From Chloroflexota bacterium (GTDB lineage Bacteria > Chloroflexota > Dehalococcoidia > Lucifugimonadales > Lucifugimonadaceae): a stretch of 52,957 nucleotides of DNA. The position numbers were made by a program, and so were the translations under genes. The stretch covers positions 1-52,957 of the forward strand of contig JABMNN010000101.1 in assembly GCA_013204545.1 (NCBI GenBank), in the 5' to 3' direction. Below the pieces are notes generated by a model, which saw nothing but the letters and a program-made list of their open reading frames with translations, was not told the DNA's origin and searched no databases. Of the stretch, positions 34,741 to 44,665 are shown one piece after another; the stretch's first letter is position 1; every line of letters starts with the position of its first letter.

Positions 34741-35841
34741 CTATTGGCGTTGCAGCCATTCAATGGGTGCGGGATCGACGTAACCGGATAATTCAACGTA
34801 GGCATTACCACCGATACTCACCCCGTTTTGATCACCGCCGACCCAGACTTTCCCTTCCCAGTAGGTCGCTGCAGTAGGAAGGCCACCCTGCACCTCTTGA
34901 TCGTTGGCGACCGGGATCATTTCCAGGTGCAATCGAAGCGATTCGACCCACAGTTCCCAGCCCGAAGGATAAGTGCCTCCAGATACAGAACTTGTCCATC
35001 GGCCAAGAGTTTCTAGCCTGATTCCGTCAACACCATCTTTGAGGTGCATGACCTCGCCAGATGATGACATGTAAGTGCCGTAAGTCTCGGAAATCTCTCC
35101 GTCTACGCCACGTGATTGGGTGATCATTAGAGAAGCATTGTCGCTGAGCTGTATAGCGAACCACTGCCATCCTGCAGGTTTGCCGAGCACAAAGAAATCG
35201 CCCCACTGATGATCGAACCATGCTGGTCCAGATACCTTGAGCGTCTCTCCGTTGAGAACCAGTTCCCCAATTGCGTATTGCCGCGGCCACGAATAGTAGT
35301 ACGTCGCTCCCGCTTCGGTTGGCAGCCAGCCGATTTCTTTGTGGAGCATGACCGGTGATTCAGCTGTTATTTGAAGTGAGAGACTGGCGTCTTGTGTAGA
35401 GGCACCAAATCTCTGGTTACCTGATCCTTGGTTCACGCTATATGTCCAATCCGCAATCCCAACATCGAGAGGTCCGTCTCCAATGATTCGCATACCTGCT
35501 TCGGCCCGAGAGAACTCATAGTGCTCGCCTGTTTCCACATCGACTATCCCGAGCTGGGCAACTAGATTTGGTTCACCTAAACCATCGTTTGCCTTGAATA
35601 CAACAAAATGGAAACCAAATTCTCTGTTAGATTCCGATACAAGATGACCATTGTGATACCACCACTCAAGCCGTGAGTCATGTGCTACTTCATCCTGTGG
35701 AAATACAATCTGTTCAGGTGGTGCAGTGGGATCTGGGAGTGCACCAATTGGAATTTCACGTGGTTCGACAGAACTCACACAACCTGCCATCGTGACGACC
35801 ACCATCATCGCGATCATTCCAACGTAATAACGCTTAATCAA
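34741..35841 (-). CDS. CrtC/AttH-like lipoprotein (lipocalin-like secreted hydrolase family)
   Basis: 366 residues with a lipoprotein signal ending TMAGC. The family hallmark RLEWWYHNGHL near the start and GPAWFDHQWGDFF in the middle mark the CrtC (hydroxyneurosporene synthase) / AttH fold of two lipocalin-like barrels. The lipid anchor and lack of carotenoid genes argue for the AttH branch, whose function is not settled. The start overlaps the 3' end of the MMPL transporter gene by 8 bases, so the two are cotranscribed and perhaps act together on a lipid. Confidence 0.85.
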   Translation of the reverse strand: MIKRYYVGMIAMMVVVTMAGCVSSVEPREIPIGALPDPTAPPEQIVFPQDEVAHDSRLEWWYHNGHLVSESNREFGFHFVVFKANDGLGEPNLVAQLGIVDVETGEHYEFSRAEAGMRIIGDGPLDVGIADWTYSVNQGSGNQRFGASTQDASLSLQITAESPVMLHKEIGWLPTEAGATYYYSWPRQYAIGELVLNGETLKVSGPAWFDHQWGDFFVLGKPAGWQWFAIQLSDNASLMITQSRGVDGEISETYGTYMSSSGEVMHLKDGVDGIRLETLGRWTSSVSGGTYPSGWELWVESLRLHLEMIPVANDQEVQGGLPTAATYWEGKVWVGGDQNGVSIGGNAYVELSGYVDPAPIEWLQRQ

Positions 35842-38062
35842 TTCGTTTCACCTCAGGAAGTATTCGATCGAGCCAGCCTGGCAACCACCAGTTCCACGGC
35901 CCCGCTATTCGCATAATTGCTGGGGCGACAAGTGCGCGTACGAGTGTTACATCGACAAATACGGCAATGGCCAACCCGAGCCCAATGGCTTTCACAACAA
36001 CCACATCAGCGAGAACAAAACTGGCTGCAACAACGATTAGGATCGAGGCAGCACCAGTGATGATCAGACCGCTTCGTTGGAGACCTTCAGCAACGCTTGC
36101 CACGTTGTCGCCAGTTCGCTCATACGCCTCGGCGATGCGTGACAGCAGGAAGATTTCATAGTCCATACTCAGCCCGAAAATAATAGCGAACAGCAGGATG
36201 GGGAGAGTTGCTTCTATAACCCCCATCGCTTCGAAATTGAGGACACCGCTGAAGTGACCCTGTTGAAATACGAACACAAGTGCTCCATAACTTGCAAGGA
36301 TCGACAACACGTTCAAGACCACCGCTTTTAAGGGCAATATCACGGACCTGAACAACAGCATCAGTGATAGATAAGTCACGCCAAGTACCACAGCGATGAT
36401 GTATGGGAATTTCCCGTATAGCGCGTTGATGATGTCGGTTATTTCACTGGCCCCCCCACTGACGTGCAACTCACCATCAGTCGGAATCAGGGCCCGGATA
36501 TCGGAAACTAGTTGACGCGTCTCAGGCCAAAAAGGGTGAAGATCACTGTGAACTAGAAATAGGATCGCACCATTGCGAACCGTCTCTTCAACTATTCGAG
36601 CAGCCGCGACATCGGTGATCGATTCAGGATGCCGGTACAGAAGCTCGTATTGATCGGGGCCAAACGTCGGTTCGAGATTCACGATACTGGTCACTTCTGA
36701 AACACCTTCGAGGCTCTCCAATGCACGACCAATATCGAATGCCCGTTCAAGATTTTCTTGCGAGAACGGATCTGCCTTGGTCGTTGTATCGTCTTTCTCA
36801 GCGAATGTATAAACCACAGGGATGATGGTTTGGAGGGCGAATCCAAATTCCTCCCGTAGCACATCGAATCCCTGACGTGACTCAACTGAATCAGGCAGGA
36901 TCGTCGCTTCTACAGTTCCGAGTCTTAGCGAGAGTGCTGGCACAGCTAGCAACACCAACACAGTCGAAGTAGGAATCAGAACCAGCCAAGGTCGCTTCAT
37001 CACCCAGTTCGAGAGTGGTTCCCAGAAGCCTCTTCGTTTTCCCCAATCAGGCCCGATTCTGATTCGATTCACACGCGCACCCAGGATCGCCAATATCGCT
37101 GGCATCAGGGTCAACGCTGCCAATAGTGCAGCGAATATCACGGCTACTGCTCCGATTCCGACAGAACGAAGCATCATTACATTGAATGCAATCAGACTCA
37201 ACAGTCCGATCAAGCTTGTGACTGCAGAGAATAGGATTGCCCGTCCAGCAAGTGAATGGGCACTTAGTACAGCATCTTCGACAGATTTGCCTTTCTGCAA
37301 TTCCTCTTGAAACCGCGACGTATAAAACAGTGAGTAATCGATACCAATACCAATGCCCAGCAAGCTGACGATGTTCAGCGCAAACACCGACATATCGATG
37401 CCCTGCGACAAAAAGAACACAATCGCAAGACCGACCAGCACCCCGGCCCCACCGACTGCAGCCGGTAATACAGCTGCGACCAGCGTGCCAAACACAAGTA
37501 ACAAAACAAGTGTGGCAATCGGGAACGCAACCATTTCACCGCGGCGGAGGTCGCGCTCGCTGGCCAATGAAATATCACGGTACAACGCAGGACCGCCGGT
37601 GATGATCAGTTCCAACGGGCCCGGGTCCACTTCCCTGGTGACCGTATCGAGGAATTCGAGAGACTCATCTAGTTCGAGAGTGAGGCCAACTGAAACATGA
37701 ACGGTGTTGCTAAATGCGGAAGCCCGCTGGGGATCATCCAAATGGGTTATGACACTGGATATCTCGTCGTATTCAGTGAGACCAGCTACGGCGCTCTCAA
37801 CTGCGCCCGAAAATCGAGGATCGAAGGGAGACCACTCTGGATGGCTGAACACCAACTCAACATTTAGCGTCGTGAGCTCTAAACGCTCCTGTAGAACTTT
37901 TTGGGCCTTCACAGAAGGAAACGATTCATTCGAAAACCCGCCGGGCTTCAGAAATTCATCGGCACGCGGAAAGAACGGCAATGCTGTAAGAATCACCACA
38001 CACCAGATGACAAGTACTGTGTATTTGCGGCGAACAACTAGCTTGCCTATTGCGTTGAGCAT
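35834..38062 (-). CDS. MMPL/RND-superfamily transporter
   Basis: 742 residues in two halves, each with one helix, a large exterior loop and five more helices. The second helix bundles carry the family motifs GIGIDYSLFYTSRF and IFGLSMDYEIFLLSRI, whose Asp-Tyr pairs relay protons in MmpL3-type pumps. It probably exports a lipid or hydrophobic compound. It heads a leftward operon with a CrtC/AttH-like lipoprotein. About 125 bases separate it from gyrA, and that gap shows nothing else recognisable. Confidence 0.92.
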   Translation of the reverse strand: MLNAIGKLVVRRKYTVLVIWCVVILTALPFFPRADEFLKPGGFSNESFPSVKAQKVLQERLELTTLNVELVFSHPEWSPFDPRFSGAVESAVAGLTEYDEISSVITHLDDPQRASAFSNTVHVSVGLTLELDESLEFLDTVTREVDPGPLELIITGGPALYRDISLASERDLRRGEMVAFPIATLVLLLVFGTLVAAVLPAAVGGAGVLVGLAIVFFLSQGIDMSVFALNIVSLLGIGIGIDYSLFYTSRFQEELQKGKSVEDAVLSAHSLAGRAILFSAVTSLIGLLSLIAFNVMMLRSVGIGAVAVIFAALLAALTLMPAILAILGARVNRIRIGPDWGKRRGFWEPLSNWVMKRPWLVLIPTSTVLVLLAVPALSLRLGTVEATILPDSVESRQGFDVLREEFGFALQTIIPVVYTFAEKDDTTTKADPFSQENLERAFDIGRALESLEGVSEVTSIVNLEPTFGPDQYELLYRHPESITDVAAARIVEETVRNGAILFLVHSDLHPFWPETRQLVSDIRALIPTDGELHVSGGASEITDIINALYGKFPYIIAVVLGVTYLSLMLLFRSVILPLKAVVLNVLSILASYGALVFVFQQGHFSGVLNFEAMGVIEATLPILLFAIIFGLSMDYEIFLLSRIAEAYERTGDNVASVAEGLQRSGLIITGAASILIVVAASFVLADVVVVKAIGLGLAIAVFVDVTLVRALVAPAIMRIAGPWNWWLPGWLDRILPEVKRID

Positions 38063-38189
38063 CTACTAATTCTGATCTTTTCGATCTGTAATTGCCGTGG
38101 TATTCAAGTTGCTTTACGTGAGAGTTCGATAGCCAGACTTATTCATATGGTTACCCGCAGCCCGGTTCGTTGTTCTCTCAATACCCGCT

Positions 38190-40808
38190 TTAGTCTGTAG
38201 ACTCCTCATCAGAGTCGCCGACTAGTCCATCCTCAACGTCAGCCAGTTCATCGTCTACCAAAGTAGCGTCATCATCTCCAACGAGTGAGGTTGCATCGTC
38301 GTTGACGTCACTTTCGAGCACCGTCGGATCAAGAACAGTTCCAACTTCGCGACGTTCGGCGATAACCCGAATAGCGGAAATTTTGTCTCCGGCATCCGGC
38401 ACCTGAATTTTTACGCCCTGAGCGATTCGACCAGTTGATCGAATTTCTCCAAGGTTGGTACGAATGACTTGAGCCTTCTCAGTAACAAGCACTAGCATGC
38501 CCGTCGAATCGGTTCTGATGTCCTCGCTAACAACCGCAGAATCAGCAACAAAGCCTGTCTTCGGCGTCACTTTCAGCGTAATAAGACCTTTACCGCCACG
38601 GCGTTGCTGGGTGTAGTGACGAAGTAGTGAAAGCTTGCCAAAACCTTTCTGAGAGACAATGAGCAGGTAACCTTCGTCATCGACTACATTCATCGAAACG
38701 ATCTGGTCTTTGCCCTGAATGGTCATGCCCTTCATTCCGCCCGAAGCGCGCTGACGTGCCCTTACTTCCGAGGATTTGAAGCGAATTGACATGCCGTCTC
38801 GTGAGACGAGGATCACATCCTCGTCTGCGTCAGCGAGCACTGCACCGATCAATCCGTCACTGCCCTTGAGGTTGAAACATCGGAGACCACTTCGGTTCAT
38901 GTTTCGCAGAAGTGGCAGGTGCATTCTCTTCACCTGACCGTGCTTCGTTGCCATCACGAGATATGTATCTTCTAAATAACTCGAAACAGCAACAACTGCT
39001 TGAACTTCTTCTCTCGGCTCCATGTTGAATCCGAGGTTCTGAATTGGAGTACCACGAGAATTTCTCGATTGATCAGCAGGAAGTTCGAATACTCTCGATG
39101 CGAAAACTTTGCCCTGATCGGTTAGGAACAGCAGAGTGTCGTGGGTGTCAGCGATTTGCAGATGCGGAGTAACATCGTCTTCTTTAGTCATTCTTTGACC
39201 AAGAACACCTCTACCCCCCCTGTGTTGTTGCTTGTAAGTATCGAGCTTGACTCGTTTCACATAACCGTTACGGCTGAGTGTAATTACAACGTCTTCGTGT
39301 GGCTCCGTGTCTTCCCGACGCCAATCACCAAGTTCCTCGGGGTGAACAACGGTACGACGCTCGTCTCTGTACTTTCGCTTTAGTTCATGTGTTTCGGTTC
39401 GTACAACTCCGAGAACCTTTGTACTGTCGGACAGCAGATCTTCTAGCTCAGAAACTAGGGTAAGCAGTTCCTTGTATTCGTTCTCGATCTTTTCACGTTC
39501 GAGTGCGGCCAATCTACGTAGCTGCATATCAAGAATGGCTTGCGCTTGAATTTCAGAAAGGCTGAAATTTGCCATCAGGCTGTTTCGAGCCTCTTCGACG
39601 TCGGATGATGCTCGAATCAGTGCGATAACACGGTCAAGATTATCGATCGCAATTCGAAGACCTTCGAGCACATGCAAACGTGCTTTGGCTTTCTTTAAAT
39701 CAAACTCTGCTCGCCTTCGAACAACTTCTATACGGAAGTCGACGTAGTGGCGAAGAGCTGCCTTCAGAGTCAGCATCTTCGGAGTGCCGTTGACCAATGC
39801 AATCATGTTTACCGAGAACGAGGTTCGTAAATTCGTGTGCTTGTACAAGTTGTTAATGACAACAGGTACATGAGCTCCACGACGGAGTTCAAGAACGACT
39901 CTCATTCCTTTACGATCTGACTCGTCCCGAATTTCGCTTATACCCTCGATTTTGTGAGTCTTGATCAGATCAGCTATTTTCGCAACGAGATTCGCTTTGT
40001 TCACCTGGAATGGAATCTCGTTGAAGACGAGGCGCTTACGCTCCTGCTTTTCCATATCTTCGACTTTATGGTCGGCCTGCACCATGATCCGACCACGACC
40101 CGAAACGTATGCGTTGCGAATACCTTCCTGACCCCAGATATGAGCGCCAGTTGGAAAATCCGGACCCTGAACAAACTTCATCAGATCATCGACAGAAGCA
40201 TCAGGGTGACCGATCAGATGCACGATGGCATCACATATTTCTGCAGTGTTGTGCGGTGGGATGTTCGTTGCCATTCCCACAGCGATTCCTGAAGCACCGT
40301 TGACCAGCAATGCTGGCAACCGAGCAGGGAGCACCTTCGGTTCCTTCAGCGATTGGTCGAAGTTGTCGCCCCAATCCACAGTTTCGCGATCTATGTCGCC
40401 GAGCATCATTTCAGTGATCGAAGATAAACGACACTCGGTGTAACGCATCGCAGCAGGCGGATCACCATCGACTGAACCGTAGTTGCCCTGACCATCTACC
40501 AATGGGTAGCGTAGCGAGAAAGGCTGCGCCATTCGAACCTGAGCATCGTAAACCGACTGGTCACCGTGCGGATGATATTTACCAAGCACCTCACCAACAA
40601 GCCGCGCACTCTTCTTGTACGAAGACGTCGGGCGCATGCCCTGATCATGCATGGCGTATAGAATCCGTCGCTGCACTGGCTTTAAACCATCCCGAACGTC
40701 CGGAAGCGCCCTGGACACGATAACGCTCATTGCGTAGTCCAGGTAGGACGTCTTCATTTCCTGTTCGATACCAATTGGCCTGATGTTGCCGAGGTCGCTA
40801 TTGACCAT
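38190..40808 (-). CDS. gyrA: DNA gyrase subunit A
   Basis: 872 residues. The breakage-reunion domain has the catalytic Tyr123 (MRYTECRLS) and the quinolone pocket [13 protein letters not shown], where the position of E. coli Ser83 is Gln84. The C-terminal beta-pinwheel contains QHRGGRG at 528-534 in the first blade and a canonical GyrA box QRRGGKG at 735-741 in a later blade, so it is gyrase rather than topoisomerase IV. A 36-residue acidic tail closes the protein. The start ATG follows CCGGAGAAATTT. gyrB is not in the window. Confidence 0.96.
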   Translation of the reverse strand: MVNSDLGNIRPIGIEQEMKTSYLDYAMSVIVSRALPDVRDGLKPVQRRILYAMHDQGMRPTSSYKKSARLVGEVLGKYHPHGDQSVYDAQVRMAQPFSLRYPLVDGQGNYGSVDGDPPAAMRYTECRLSSITEMMLGDIDRETVDWGDNFDQSLKEPKVLPARLPALLVNGASGIAVGMATNIPPHNTAEICDAIVHLIGHPDASVDDLMKFVQGPDFPTGAHIWGQEGIRNAYVSGRGRIMVQADHKVEDMEKQERKRLVFNEIPFQVNKANLVAKIADLIKTHKIEGISEIRDESDRKGMRVVLELRRGAHVPVVINNLYKHTNLRTSFSVNMIALVNGTPKMLTLKAALRHYVDFRIEVVRRRAEFDLKKAKARLHVLEGLRIAIDNLDRVIALIRASSDVEEARNSLMANFSLSEIQAQAILDMQLRRLAALEREKIENEYKELLTLVSELEDLLSDSTKVLGVVRTETHELKRKYRDERRTVVHPEELGDWRREDTEPHEDVVITLSRNGYVKRVKLDTYKQQHRGGRGVLGQRMTKEDDVTPHLQIADTHDTLLFLTDQGKVFASRVFELPADQSRNSRGTPIQNLGFNMEPREEVQAVVAVSSYLEDTYLVMATKHGQVKRMHLPLLRNMNRSGLRCFNLKGSDGLIGAVLADADEDVILVSRDGMSIRFKSSEVRARQRASGGMKGMTIQGKDQIVSMNVVDDEGYLLIVSQKGFGKLSLLRHYTQQRRGGKGLITLKVTPKTGFVADSAVVSEDIRTDSTGMLVLVTEKAQVIRTNLGEIRSTGRIAQGVKIQVPDAGDKISAIRVIAERREVGTVLDPTVLESDVNDDATSLVGDDDATLVDDELADVEDGLVGDSDEESTD

Positions 40809-40913
40809 AAATTTCTCCGGCTAATGGGTTAGTTTGAGCCTCCTGCGCGACAAACTGGAACGCAGTAGGAAAGTTAACAACTCAACACTACGCTTCCCCA
40901 TGTGTACGCGCAA

Positions 40914-40931
40914 CGCGGGCGCACGCCCGCG
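40914..40931. repeat. Perfect GC palindrome in the gyrA leader
   Basis: CGCGGGCG (40914-40921) and CGCCCGCG (40924-40931) are perfect inverted copies two bases apart. It lies about 105 bases upstream of the gyrA start and just after the terminator of the preceding operon. There is no T-run on either strand, so it is not a terminator; it may be an operator or a leader structure. Confidence 0.5.
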
Positions 40932-40940
40932 AGAGTTTCC

Positions 40941-40981
40941 AAAAAAACCGCCCTTATTGCTCGCTGCGTTCGACGAGGGCG
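40941..40981 (-). terminator. Probable terminator of the htpX-pspAB-amidotransferase operon
   Basis: On the minus strand CGCCCT and AGGGCG pair across a 21-base loop and are followed by GTTTTTTT. The stem overlaps the last codons and stop of the amidotransferase-like gene. It separates that operon from gyrA. Confidence 0.5.
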
Positions 40982-41559
40982 AGCAGCAAGCTATCGAAAC
41001 CTCTTGGGGTACTCTGGTATAGGTGGGCAGGCCATTGGACGCCAATCAACCATTCACGTCCTGGCTTCTCGATCGCTTCCACTACCCGATCTTCTGCATA
41101 GACCGATGAAAGTAATCCGTCTGCGACTTGAGCAGGCAGTAGACCGTGTGTGTGTGCTGAGGGGACGGTTACCCAGCCCGATCCAGCAATGGTGTATCCG
41201 ACTTTACCGCCGGGCGCCATAAACAGAGGATGCTTGGTAGGCTCTTCGGCAGGGCTACCATGTCCTTCAACTGGGATCGGCAATTCACCGCCTAGAGCGA
41301 TGTTAAGGGCGTGCATGCCCCAACCTATGCCAAGAACAGGCAACTCAGTTTTGATTGCTTGTTCAAGGGCAATGGGTAAATTATCAGATGATTGAAACGC
41401 AGCCTCACCGGCTACCAGTAATCCGCCGATATTAGAGGGGATGTTATCCGTCGATTCCAGTACGACTGCTTTGCCGTCGCCATGCTCGATAGCATTGATG
41501 AATATTTGAATGTTCTCCCCTGGACGTACAACCAGTGCAACGCGCGCTTTATTTGTCAT
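40954..41559 (-). CDS. Class I glutamine amidotransferase-fold protein without catalytic Cys and His
   Basis: 201 residues from the ATG at 41559; the frame also allows a TTG at 41595. The fold resembles the gamma-glutamyl-GABA hydrolase (PuuD-like) class: IGGLLVAGE, ELPVLGIGWGMHALNIALGGELP and LIGVQWPAHLYQS. The nucleophile elbow should read GICxG; here the Cys is Gly79 (GGT, 41323-41325). The following GVQWHPE element reads GVQWPAHL, so the His is displaced too. It should not hydrolyse glutamine by the usual mechanism. It lies downstream of htpX and pspAB on the same strand, with about 66 bases between it and pspAB. Confidence 0.75.
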   Translation of the reverse strand: MTNKARVALVVRPGENIQIFINAIEHGDGKAVVLESTDNIPSNIGGLLVAGEAAFQSSDNLPIALEQAIKTELPVLGIGWGMHALNIALGGELPIPVEGHGSPAEEPTKHPLFMAPGGKVGYTIAGSGWVTVPSAHTHGLLPAQVADGLLSSVYAEDRVVEAIEKPGREWLIGVQWPAHLYQSTPRGFDSLLLALVERSEQ

Positions 41560-41625
41560 CGGGAAGAATTGCCTAACAGAACTAATGAGGTACAAGAGCG
41601 AAGTGCGATGCCGAGAAAACCCGCA

Positions 41626-42222
41626 TTAGAACGGGATGCCCCAGAGCCCCATCCACTCGGTCAACGACTTCTCAACCACGAGACCATGCTTACGTAGATC
41701 CTGCCCTAAACGGGCTTCGGTCTGCCGATCTCGTTCACCTTCGCTGTCGCCTGTTGGAACAAACGGGTAGAAAGCTTTTCTGTCGTAGCGATATATCCAG
41801 TACGTTCGTAGGCCTGAGCGATACGTGTTGTCTTCAACGGTTCCTGTGAAGTACAACTCGAACACTGCGGCAAGGAGATTATCAACCCCGTCGTTCATAC
41901 CAATTGCATTACCAACCGTGTAAACGCTTGAGGCAAGGTCGCCAAAATTTCCGTCTTCAAGAACAATCCAGCGCATTCCACGATCATCATCCTGAATCTC
42001 GAATGCTGTTTTTGTAGCACCTTTCCCCACATAAAGCACGACGTCTAGTTCGTTCTTAATATCACCCTGAAACGAATTATTTTCGTCGTTCCTGTATATG
42101 ACACCTGCCCGTCGTGATGGCGTGATCTCGCCAAGAGCCTGAAGCTTTGCCTCTGCCTTGATAACCGTCGCAATTGCCGACCAGTCGTCCTTCGGAGTTT
42201 TTGTTCCGCTGAATAACCCCAT
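41626..42222 (-). CDS. pspAB: PspA-associated protein PspAB
   Basis: 198 residues. The C-terminal part (TYWIYRYDRKAFYPFVPTG, then a helix and SLTEWMGLWGIPF) and RGMRWIVLEDGNFGDLASSV correspond to the PspAB family, which in Actinobacteria sits next to htpX and was named from its link to the phage-shock (PspA) system. The start codon is 2 bases after the htpX stop. No PspA or PspC is in this window. The role is probably in membrane-stress response with HtpX; the biochemical function is unknown. Confidence 0.75.
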   Translation of the reverse strand: MGLFSGTKTPKDDWSAIATVIKAEAKLQALGEITPSRRAGVIYRNDENNSFQGDIKNELDVVLYVGKGATKTAFEIQDDDRGMRWIVLEDGNFGDLASSVYTVGNAIGMNDGVDNLLAAVFELYFTGTVEDNTYRSGLRTYWIYRYDRKAFYPFVPTGDSEGERDRQTEARLGQDLRKHGLVVEKSLTEWMGLWGIPF

Positions 42223-42224
42223 GC

Positions 42225-43145
42225 CTACCGCAATCCATAGCGCATGCGCTTTTCAAGCTCACGAAGTCGCTTGACTCGTTCTTCCAACGGAGGGTGAGTC
42301 GAAAACAAGTGCATTGATCCTTCGCCCTTCAAAGCCGCCGGAATAATCAAAAATGCATTAGCAGTTTGCAACTTACGTAGATCCTTATCGGGAATATTGT
42401 TGACAGTGCCACTAATTTTTTCTAGAGCATCTGCCAACGCACCTGGGTCACCTGATATTTCTGCCCCCGTGTGATCGGCACCGTACTCACGATATCTTGT
42501 CAGTGCAAGAACAAGCAGCTGTCCGATGAAATAAACAACGATCGTGACAAGATAAACCACCATCATTCCGCCACCACTGTTGTTCCTCCGACCACCCATG
42601 CCACCGAACAGCATGTTCCAGAAGAGCATTGTCATGAGGAAGCTCGTGATAGTCACGAGAAAGTTGGCAATTGCCAACACTCGCATGTCGCGGTTCGCCA
42701 CATGAGCAAGTTCGTGGCCGATCACCGCTTGAAGCTCGCGCTCGTTAAGACGTTGCTGAATACCAGTCGTAACGGCAACCAAGGCGTTCTTGGGATTCCG
42801 ACCCGTCGCGAAAGCATTGGGAATTGGAGTATCAATTACCGCTACTTTCGGCATCGGCATCTCGTATCTATCGGCAAGCAATTTCACCATTCGGTGAAGC
42901 GCAGGCTGCTGCTCGGCAGTAACCACTTTCGCACCTGTAGACATCAAGATCAGCCTGTCGGACATGTAGTACTGCACAACCACCATGACCCCGACAATCC
43001 CGCCGATGAATATGAGTTCCATTCCGGTAGACATAAGGAACAGCGCAAATATCGCGTATAGAAATCCGAGCATGAACATAGTGAAGTACATGCGCGTGAC
43101 CAATCCGCGATCTTTATGGAATTTACGAGTAGTGGTTGAAGTCAA
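42225..43145 (-). CDS. htpX: Membrane zinc metalloprotease HtpX
   Basis: 306 residues. The M48 zinc motif HELAH is at 144-148 in QAVIGHELAHVANRD, and the third ligand is expected in YREYGADHTGAE. Two N-terminal helices (about 20-58) and two more around 155-220 anchor it, with the active site on the cytoplasmic face. PNAFATGRNPKNA is a family hallmark. HtpX degrades misfolded membrane proteins under stress. It is first in an operon with pspAB. Confidence 0.94.
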   Translation of the reverse strand: MTSTTTRKFHKDRGLVTRMYFTMFMLGFLYAIFALFLMSTGMELIFIGGIVGVMVVVQYYMSDRLILMSTGAKVVTAEQQPALHRMVKLLADRYEMPMPKVAVIDTPIPNAFATGRNPKNALVAVTTGIQQRLNERELQAVIGHELAHVANRDMRVLAIANFLVTITSFLMTMLFWNMLFGGMGGRRNNSGGGMMVVYLVTIVVYFIGQLLVLALTRYREYGADHTGAEISGDPGALADALEKISGTVNNIPDKDLRKLQTANAFLIIPAALKGEGSMHLFSTHPPLEERVKRLRELEKRMRYGLR

Positions 43146-43330
43146 TATCGTTACCTCAAGGCGCAGTGAGTCATTTCTGCGTTTTCAAAAATTAACTTGC
43201 ACGTAGAATCTTACCGGAGCTTTGGCTAAGGCGAAAAAAAGATTTTCAACGAAAATCAACTACCGTTGCTAAACCAAAAGGTGCACACAGCACAATTGCC
43301 ATATTTATACGGAGTTGGAGTCGCATTAGA

Positions 43331-44281
43331 TTGACCGAATCATCATCGAATAATACGTATAACGGTACTTCGGATTCTCAGTTGGAACACATCGAAACCT
43401 CTGTCACACGCGCCGCACGAAAAGCCGGTGAGTTCGTGTCTAGTCGATTCGGCGGAATTCTCAAAATTTCCAATAAAGGCGATAAACCCGGAAAAGATAT
43501 TGTGACCGATGTCGACAAAGCCAGCCAGCGTATGATCGCCGAAGTCATGGCCGAGAGTTGCCCAGATCACATGCTGCTTGGCGAGGAAGACCCACCAGAC
43601 GAAGATCCAGCCGCCGCCGATTGGCTATGGGTGGTCGATCCGATCGATGGAACAACCAATTTCGTGAATTCCTCACCGATCCACGCCGTTTCGGTTGCAG
43701 CCTTGTATCGTGGCGAACCGGTTGCTGCAGCAATCTGGATTCCATGGCCAAACACCGATGGCTACTTGTTGATGCATGCGAGGAAAGGTCACGGATCGTG
43801 GATTGGCGATACAAAAATGCACGTCCACAATTCCAGTGCATCTGGCGAACCTGTAAATGGAGTGTTGGCGGCAAGACCTGGGTGGCTGCGACGGACGTTC
43901 GATATACAGAAGCCATTCCAGGAACACGCTGGTGAGATTCGGGTCGGTGGCAGCGCTTGCTACGAGCAATTCTTAGTGGCAAATGGCACTATGCAGTACG
44001 CAATCACCGGCTTCGCCAAAACATGGGATTTCGCGGCTGCGATACTACTTGTCAAAGAATCCGGCGGCAAAGTGATGGCCCTCGATTCAACTCGCAAATT
44101 CACTGAGTTTCATGGCTGGCGCGATAACTACTCTAACGACTCAGTAACTTACGGCCGAATCAGAAAATGGGGCGGGCTTTTGCTGACCGGTGCACCAGCA
44201 ACTGTTGATTTTGTTTCCGAAAACCTTCGTCCTAAACGCAAAGGTCTGGCTGGAAAATTAACATCGCTCGTGAGTTCGTGA
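43331..44281 (+). CDS. Inositol-monophosphatase family phosphatase
   Basis: 316 residues, TTG start. The metal and phosphate motifs are complete: LLGEED at about 82-87, WVVDPIDGTTNFVNSSP (Asp103, Asp106) and KTWDFAAAILLVKESGG near 235. The length is some 40 residues above a typical 270 because of a polar N-terminus and a basic tail (KRKGLAGKL). Substrates could be inositol phosphate, histidinol phosphate, PAP or fructose bisphosphate. The first two would matter here, because a histidinol-phosphatase is otherwise not assigned. It is divergent from htpX with 185 bases between. Confidence 0.88.
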   Translation: MTESSSNNTYNGTSDSQLEHIETSVTRAARKAGEFVSSRFGGILKISNKGDKPGKDIVTDVDKASQRMIAEVMAESCPDHMLLGEEDPPDEDPAAADWLWVVDPIDGTTNFVNSSPIHAVSVAALYRGEPVAAAIWIPWPNTDGYLLMHARKGHGSWIGDTKMHVHNSSASGEPVNGVLAARPGWLRRTFDIQKPFQEHAGEIRVGGSACYEQFLVANGTMQYAITGFAKTWDFAAAILLVKESGGKVMALDSTRKFTEFHGWRDNYSNDSVTYGRIRKWGGLLLTGAPATVDFVSENLRPKRKGLAGKLTSLVSS

Positions 44282-44380
44282 CTATTACCTCGGCGAAGTT
44301 TGGTTGCGTGGTCCAAGCAAATACGTTAACTCTCATTAAACTCTAATGAGTTTGCGCAAGATGCCCAGCCAACCGGAATT

Positions 44381-44665
44381 TCAATCTTCGATGGTGACCT
44401 GGGGGTAGAAAGCTACGTGGTCTTTAATATTGCTAGCAGCATCAGATGGCAGCCGGTAATACCACGCCACATCCAGCGCTTCCTCACCGGCAGCTCTGAC
44501 CGAGTAGTAATTTGCTTGGCCTTTCCAGGGGCATCTGGTCTGTAACCTACTATCGGAGAAGTACTCACGTTTTATCGATTGAGGTGGGAAATAAACAGTC
44601 CCTTCGACCACTTCGTAGTCTTCTGATTCCGCAATGACTATTCCGTTTAAGATCGCTTTCACCAT
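44381..44665 (-). CDS. DUF427 domain protein
   Basis: 94 residues, a complete DUF427 domain: MVKAILNGIVIAES, EGTVYFPPQSIKREYF, CPWKGQANYYSV and DVAWYYRLPSDAASNIKDHVAFY. This is a compact beta-tent fold of unknown function, widespread in Actinobacteria, Proteobacteria and fungi. No partner gene is evident. Confidence 0.9.
   Translation of the reverse strand: MVKAILNGIVIAESEDYEVVEGTVYFPPQSIKREYFSDSRLQTRCPWKGQANYYSVRAAGEEALDVAWYYRLPSDAASNIKDHVAFYPQVTIED

Noticed and set aside
43545..43982. Frames on both strands inside the inositol-monophosphatase gene
   Set aside because: The phosphatase frame carries complete catalytic motifs; the others do not resemble proteins.
44332..44350. CTCATTA / TAATGAG hairpin between convergent genes
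   Set aside because: The stem is short and AT-rich with no T-run on either strand, so a terminator call is not supported.
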